A DNA stretch of 9,496 bases from JABMRP01 sp964444795 (GTDB lineage: Bacteria; Planctomycetota; Planctomycetia; Pirellulales; Thermoguttaceae): NCBI GenBank assembly GCA_964444795.1, contig CAYUIQ010000306.1:1-9496 (forward strand), given 5' to 3'. The notes below the pieces were generated by a model. The model saw only the letters and a list, made by a program, of their open reading frames with translations. It was not told the DNA's origin and ran no database searches. Position 1 is the stretch's first letter. The number at the start of each line of letters is the position of its first letter. The position numbers were made by a program, and so were the translations under genes. This document shows positions 6,566-9,496 of the stretch, piece after piece.

Positions 6566-8245
6566 TTACAGCATGTCGATGAAGCCGCAGGGGCATTCTT
6601 CCGCACACTTCTTGCAGCCCGTGCAGTTTTGCAGCTTGAAGGAGTAAATGACGCCCTTCTGCATGGGTTTGTCGATGGCCTGATCCTGGCAGAACAGCCA
6701 GCATTTTTCGCAGTCGAAGCAGAAGCCGCAACTCATGCAACGTTTGGCTTCGGCGACGACCTGCTCCCGCGAGGCGGGAAGACCGACTTCCTTGTCCATT
6801 TCGGCCAAGCGTTCTTCCGGAGGAAGCGTGGCGGACTGGCTTCGTTCGGCCTTGTCGTAATGGTCCAGCCGGACGCGATCGGGGCCAACGACGGGCAGTT
6901 CGGCGTCTGCGGGGGTCTCCTCGCCGCGAAACTTCCGGTCCATCGTCTCGGCCGCCTGGCGACCTTGCCCGATGGCGGTGGTTACCAGCGAGAGGCTCAC
7001 CGCGTCGCCGCCCGCGTAGACGCCCGGGACTTTCGTCGACTCGCCGTGCTCGTCCACCTGAACCCAATCGCCACCTTCGATGAGATCCTCGAATCCGGTG
7101 AAATCGGGTTCCTGGCTAATGGCGGGGATGACGGCAGTGGCGGGGATCTCGAACTCGGAACCTTCGATGGGCACCGGGCGACAGCGTCCCGAGTCGTCCG
7201 GTTCGCCGAGTTCCATGCGGATGCACTTCATGCTCGTGATCCGGTTGCCGTCCTTGTTGAATCCGACGGGAGCGACCAGATACTCGAGTTTGACACCCTC
7301 TTCCTGGGCTTCGGTGATTTCCAACTCGGTCGCCGGCATCTCCTTGACCGTACGGCGATAGACGATGGTAACATTGGCGCCAAGCCGCCGGCTGATGCGC
7401 GCGGCATCGATGGCCGTGTCGCCGCCGCCGACGACGATTACGTTGTCGCCGATTTCGATCTTCTCGCCATGATACACGCGGTTGAGGAACTCGACGCCGG
7501 AGAAGACGTTCTCGGCTTCCTCGCCGTCGACACGCAACTTCAAACCCTTGTGCGCCCCGATCGACATGAACACGGCGTTATATTGCTGGCGAAGATCGTC
7601 CAGGGAGATATCCCGGCCGATTCGCATATCGCACTTTAGTTCAATACCCAGATCGAGAATCTTCTGGATTTCCCCGTCCAGCACGTCGGCCGGCAAGCGG
7701 TACCGGGGAATACCCCAGAGGAGCATGCCGCCGGGCTTCTCGGACGCCTCGTAGACGGTCACGCCGTAGCCACGCCGGGCGAGTTGATAGGCACAGGAGA
7801 GTCCGCCTGGGCCGGCGCCGACGACGGCAACCTTCTCCTCTCGCCGCTCGTCGGAGAGCGTCTTCAGCTTGAGGTCCTTCTCCAAGCCGAAATCACCGAT
7901 GGCCCGTTCGGTCATGTTGATATTGAGCGGGCCGTCGAGCTCCTTGCGGTTGCAGTTGTCTTCGCACGGATGGGGGCAGACCCGGCCGCAGACCGCGGGA
8001 AACGGGCTGGTATCGGTGTAGATATCCCAGGCCTCGCCGAATGCCTGATCCAGCGGCTTTCCCAGCCGCTCGGCCTGGCCAATGGTTGTGAGGAAATCAC
8101 GAATCCGGTTACCACTGGGGCAAACGTTGCGGCAGGGCGGCATCTTCTCGATGTGATTGGGCCGCAACGGAGATTGCTCGCGCGACTTTGACGTCCCACC
8201 GAAACTCTTCTTCTTCTTTTTCTTCTTCTTTTTCTTGACAACCAT
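6566..8245 (-). CDS. dsrL: DsrL, iron-sulfur flavoprotein NAD(P)H:acceptor oxidoreductase
   Basis: Protein of 559 residues related to the glutamate synthase small subunit (GltD). In dsr clusters this is DsrL, which passes electrons between NAD(P)H and DsrAB in the cytoplasm. N-terminal iron-sulfur cysteines are C38, C42, C86, C90, C94 and C98. The FAD-binding motif is VVGAGPGG (141-148), the NAD(P)H-binding motif VVGGGDTAIDAA (271-282), and a second FAD contact YAGGDAV (410-416). A C-terminal ferredoxin-like part holds C503, C506, C509, C512, C515, C519 and C541, C544, C547, C551, C553, matching the DsrL layout rather than plain GltD. The start ATG at 8245 has GAGGT 5 nt upstream. Residues 4-13 are ten lysines in a row, an odd tail. 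The stop is 4 bp before dsrN. A GltD or other NADPH oxidoreductase is the alternative, but the tail domain and neighbours favour DsrL. Confidence 0.85.
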   Translation of the reverse strand: MVVKKKKKKKKKKSFGGTSKSREQSPLRPNHIEKMPPCRNVCPSGNRIRDFLTTIGQAERLGKPLDQAFGEAWDIYTDTSPFPAVCGRVCPHPCEDNCNRKELDGPLNINMTERAIGDFGLEKDLKLKTLSDERREEKVAVVGAGPGGLSCAYQLARRGYGVTVYEASEKPGGMLLWGIPRYRLPADVLDGEIQKILDLGIELKCDMRIGRDISLDDLRQQYNAVFMSIGAHKGLKLRVDGEEAENVFSGVEFLNRVYHGEKIEIGDNVIVVGGGDTAIDAARISRRLGANVTIVYRRTVKEMPATELEITEAQEEGVKLEYLVAPVGFNKDGNRITSMKCIRMELGEPDDSGRCRPVPIEGSEFEIPATAVIPAISQEPDFTGFEDLIEGGDWVQVDEHGESTKVPGVYAGGDAVSLSLVTTAIGQGRQAAETMDRKFRGEETPADAELPVVGPDRVRLDHYDKAERSQSATLPPEERLAEMDKEVGLPASREQVVAEAKRCMSCGFCFDCEKCWLFCQDQAIDKPMQKGVIYSFKLQNCTGCKKCAEECPCGFIDML

Positions 8246-8261
8246 GGATTACCTCAACATT

Positions 8262-8336
8262 CTGCGCGCAGAGCCATTTTGGACGGATCAAATTCTACGG
8301 AAGGGCAATAGCGGAAAGAGCGGACTCTGCGCACAG
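8262..8336. promoter_or_regulatory. Duplicated palindrome upstream of dsrL (candidate operator)
   Basis: CTGCGCGCAG (8262-8271) is a perfect 10-bp palindrome. CTGCGCACAG (8327-8336) is the same with one change. Their starts are 65 bp apart, in the leader between the candidate promoter and the dsrL start. Two near-identical palindromes at such a position could bind a dimeric regulator, but GC-rich palindromes also arise by chance and no regulator gene is visible. Confidence 0.25.
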
Positions 8337-8363
8337 CGCATCGCCCGCTCTCCACCGGTTTCC

Positions 8364-8393
8364 ATTCTACGGTAATTGTCGCGACGGCTTCAA
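8364..8393 (-). promoter_or_regulatory. Candidate sigma70-type promoter for dsrL-dsrN
   Basis: On the minus strand TTGAAG (8388-8393, 4 of 6 consensus) and TAGAAT (8364-8369, 5 of 6) are separated by 18 bp. This would start a transcript near 8357 with a leader of about 110 nt before dsrL. The 9-mer CCGTAGAAT holding the -10 box recurs at 8292-8300. Judged by eye only. Confidence 0.3.
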
Positions 8394-8415
8394 TCGGCAA
8401 AACGCGGGGTAGGCA

Positions 8416-8449
8416 CCACCCACCAAAACCAGCGTGCTTTGGCGGGTGG
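8416..8449 (-). terminator. Strong hairpin after dsrD (possible terminator or RNA processing site)
   Basis: On the minus strand CCACCCGCCAAA (8449-8438) pairs with TTTGGTGGGTGG (8427-8416): 12 bp with a single G-U wobble and a 10-nt loop. The pairing is complete only in the minus-strand RNA, the sense of the genes; on the plus strand the same site is an A-C mismatch. It begins about 31 nt after the dsrD stop. No U-run follows directly, so it may stabilise the dsrABD message or reduce readthrough rather than act as a classic terminator. It could also be a dispersed repeat. Confidence 0.45.
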
Positions 8450-8480
8450 ACCTTGCTCTACGTCATGCGATCCAGCCGAA

Positions 8481-8744
8481 TTATTCTTTCGGAGGAGCGT
8501 CTTCGGCAGCCCCTTCCCTATGGGGAACCTCGATGAAGGTACCGCCGAAATACGTATAGACGCATCGTCCAGAGTCCATGAGGGTGCGAATGGCCAATTT
8601 ACACGTCTTCTTATCGCATCCCTCATCGGCGAATTGTTGGATCATCGCCTTTGTCAGGTCGCCGGGCTTGAATTTCTTCTTGCCCGCATACTGACTGACC
8701 ATATTGAACATGGCGTCGGCAACTTGTTCAGGCGTAACCGCCAT
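8481..8744 (-). CDS. dsrD: DsrD, winged-helix activator of dissimilatory sulfite reductase
   Basis: Protein of 87 residues, slightly longer than the roughly 78 usual for DsrD. The pattern fits the family winged-helix fold: first helix (about 7-20), KKKFKPGDLTKAM (22-34), a second helix pair ending in AIRTLMDSGR (51-60), and a beta wing VYTYFGGTFIEVP (62-74). An acidic tail AAEDAPPKE closes it. DsrD binds DsrAB and is reported to stimulate sulfite reduction; it is cytoplasmic and was long used as a marker of the reductive pathway. The start ATG at 8744 lies 10 bp after the dsrB stop, with a GGAGA ribosome site that overlaps that stop. The gene order dsrB-dsrD is the classic one. Identification rests on position, size and remembered pattern, not an alignment. 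Cysteines at 43, 48 and 61 are noted without assigned role. Confidence 0.82.
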   Translation of the reverse strand: MAVTPEQVADAMFNMVSQYAGKKKFKPGDLTKAMIQQFADEGCDKKTCKLAIRTLMDSGRCVYTYFGGTFIEVPHREGAAEDAPPKE

Positions 8745-8750
8745 TTGGGG

Positions 8751-8756
8751 TCTCCT
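8751..8756 (-). promoter_or_regulatory. Ribosome binding site of dsrD overlapping the dsrB stop
   Basis: The minus strand reads TAGGAGACCCC before the dsrD ATG. AGGAGA thus uses bases of the TAG stop codon of dsrB (8755-8757), so translation of the two genes is likely coupled. Confidence 0.5.
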
Positions 8757-9496
8757 AGTGTCTGAGCTGCGCCGACCGTTTGTAGGTCAGCCCGGCGTGC
8801 TTGAAGTCGTCGATATGCTCCTTGGTGAACTCGATGCCGGTGAGTTCGAAGAACCGGGGCCAACCGATTCGCTCGATGAACTCGCCCATCCGCTCATACT
8901 TACGAGCGCCTTTGGCCCAAACCTCGACGATATTGCGGACCGCGCTGGTCACTTCCGGCCATCGAGGCGGGTTGTTCTCGATGAACGGAATCGCCAACTT
9001 GGAGAAGGAAGGCTCCGAGCGGGCGTTGGACACCTTGCCGCCCACCCAGATCGAAACGCCGTCGTTGAGCGGATCGGAGATCGGCAGCGAGGGGCACACC
9101 GAGAAGCAGTTGGCACAGAACATGCAGAGGTCTTCGTCGATTTCCACCGACGGGTGGCCGTCGACGGTGGCGGGACGAATCGCGGCCGTGGGGCACGCTG
9201 CCACCACGCTGGGGATCTCGCACGTCTTGTTAAGAACCTCATTCATGACCTTCGGCGGCCGGCGGTGGATTCCCAGAATGGCGATATCCGAGCAGTGGAC
9301 CGCGCCACACATGTTCAAGCAGCAGGCCATGGCGACGCGCAACTTGCCGGGCAACTTCATCTCGGTGAAATACTCACTCAGGTCGTCCATTACCGACTTG
9401 ACGACGCCCGACGCGTCGGTGGCCGCCGAGTGGCAGTGGACCCAACCCTGGGTGTGAACGACGTTGGAGATCGAGTTGCCGATCCCACCCACCAGG
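8755..9496 (-). CDS. dsrB: DsrB, dissimilatory sulfite reductase beta subunit (5' end missing)
   Basis: The visible part holds 246 residues of a protein usually near 380, so about a third of the N-terminus is beyond the window. The frame is open to the edge; the GTG at 9490-9492 is an internal valine of LVGGIGNSISN, not the start. Counting from that valine, the siroheme-[4Fe-4S] cysteines are C20 (in HTQGWVHCH), C57, C58 and C62 (in ACCLNMCGAVHCSDI), a spacing that fits known DsrB. The inserted ferredoxin domain follows, with CP at 100-101 and C123, C126, C129, C133 (CMFCANCFSVCP). PPRWPE and ARKYERMGEFIERIGW (197-212) are typical C-terminal DsrB stretches. With DsrA it forms the catalytic core that interconverts sulfite and sulfide-level sulfur, handing product to DsrC. 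Whether it is the reductive or oxidative type cannot be read by eye. dsrA should lie immediately upstream. Confidence 0.95.
   Translation of the reverse strand, partial: LVGGIGNSISNVVHTQGWVHCHSAATDASGVVKSVMDDLSEYFTEMKLPGKLRVAMACCLNMCGAVHCSDIAILGIHRRPPKVMNEVLNKTCEIPSVVAACPTAAIRPATVDGHPSVEIDEDLCMFCANCFSVCPSLPISDPLNDGVSIWVGGKVSNARSEPSFSKLAIPFIENNPPRWPEVTSAVRNIVEVWAKGARKYERMGEFIERIGWPRFFELTGIEFTKEHIDDFKHAGLTYKRSAQLRH

Noticed and set aside
6446..7639. Plus-strand open frame opposite dsrL and the start of dsrN (397 codons)
   Set aside because: It crosses the boundary of two well-supported minus-strand genes and shows no recognisable motif.
8207..8236. The CTT/TTT tract as a microsatellite or CRISPR-like repeat
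   Set aside because: It is a short coding tract for ten lysines, with no spacer structure.
9490..9492. GTG as the start codon of dsrB
   Set aside because: The frame continues to the window edge and the GTG encodes a valine inside the conserved segment before GNSISNVVHTQG; the true start is outside the window.

Overview
The window reads as a piece of an uncultured Planctomycetota (PVC-group) genome, probably a metagenome scaffold. It is GC-rich and every gene I can support lies on the minus strand. Two large genes at the left belong to families typical of planctomycetes: a PSCyt1/DUF1549/DUF1553 cytochrome-like protein and a Tat-exported DUF1501 protein. Short palindromic repeats sit between and inside genes. 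A run of ten N at 5869-5878 marks a scaffold join.

The right half (about 5111-9496) is a dissimilatory sulfite reductase (dsr) cluster. In transcription order it holds dsrB (start lost at the window edge; dsrA expected beyond it), dsrD (small winged-helix protein), dsrL (iron-sulfur flavoprotein NAD(P)H oxidoreductase) and dsrN (glutamine-dependent amidase of the CobB/CbiA type). Their joint role would be siroheme-dependent sulfite reduction or its reverse. DsrAB is the catalyst, DsrD its likely activator, DsrL links it to the NAD(P)H pool, and DsrN amidates the siroheme. dsrB-dsrD are 10 bp apart and dsrL-dsrN 4 bp apart. Between dsrD and dsrL is a 235-bp gap with a strong hairpin, a possible promoter and a duplicated palindrome, so dsrL-dsrN may be a second transcription unit.

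The interdomain linker of dsrN carries a palindromic repeat, and the assembly breaks in its right arm. A second, partial copy of the repeat lies at the left edge of the window (1-54).

A 366-bp gene-free stretch (4745-5110) separates the dsr cluster from the PSCyt1/DUF1549/DUF1553 gene and the DUF1501 gene, which form a separate two-gene unit with no evident link to sulfur metabolism. The main interest is a dsrB-D-L-N set in a planctomycete-like background, with both DsrD (usually tied to reduction) and DsrL (first known from sulfur oxidisers).
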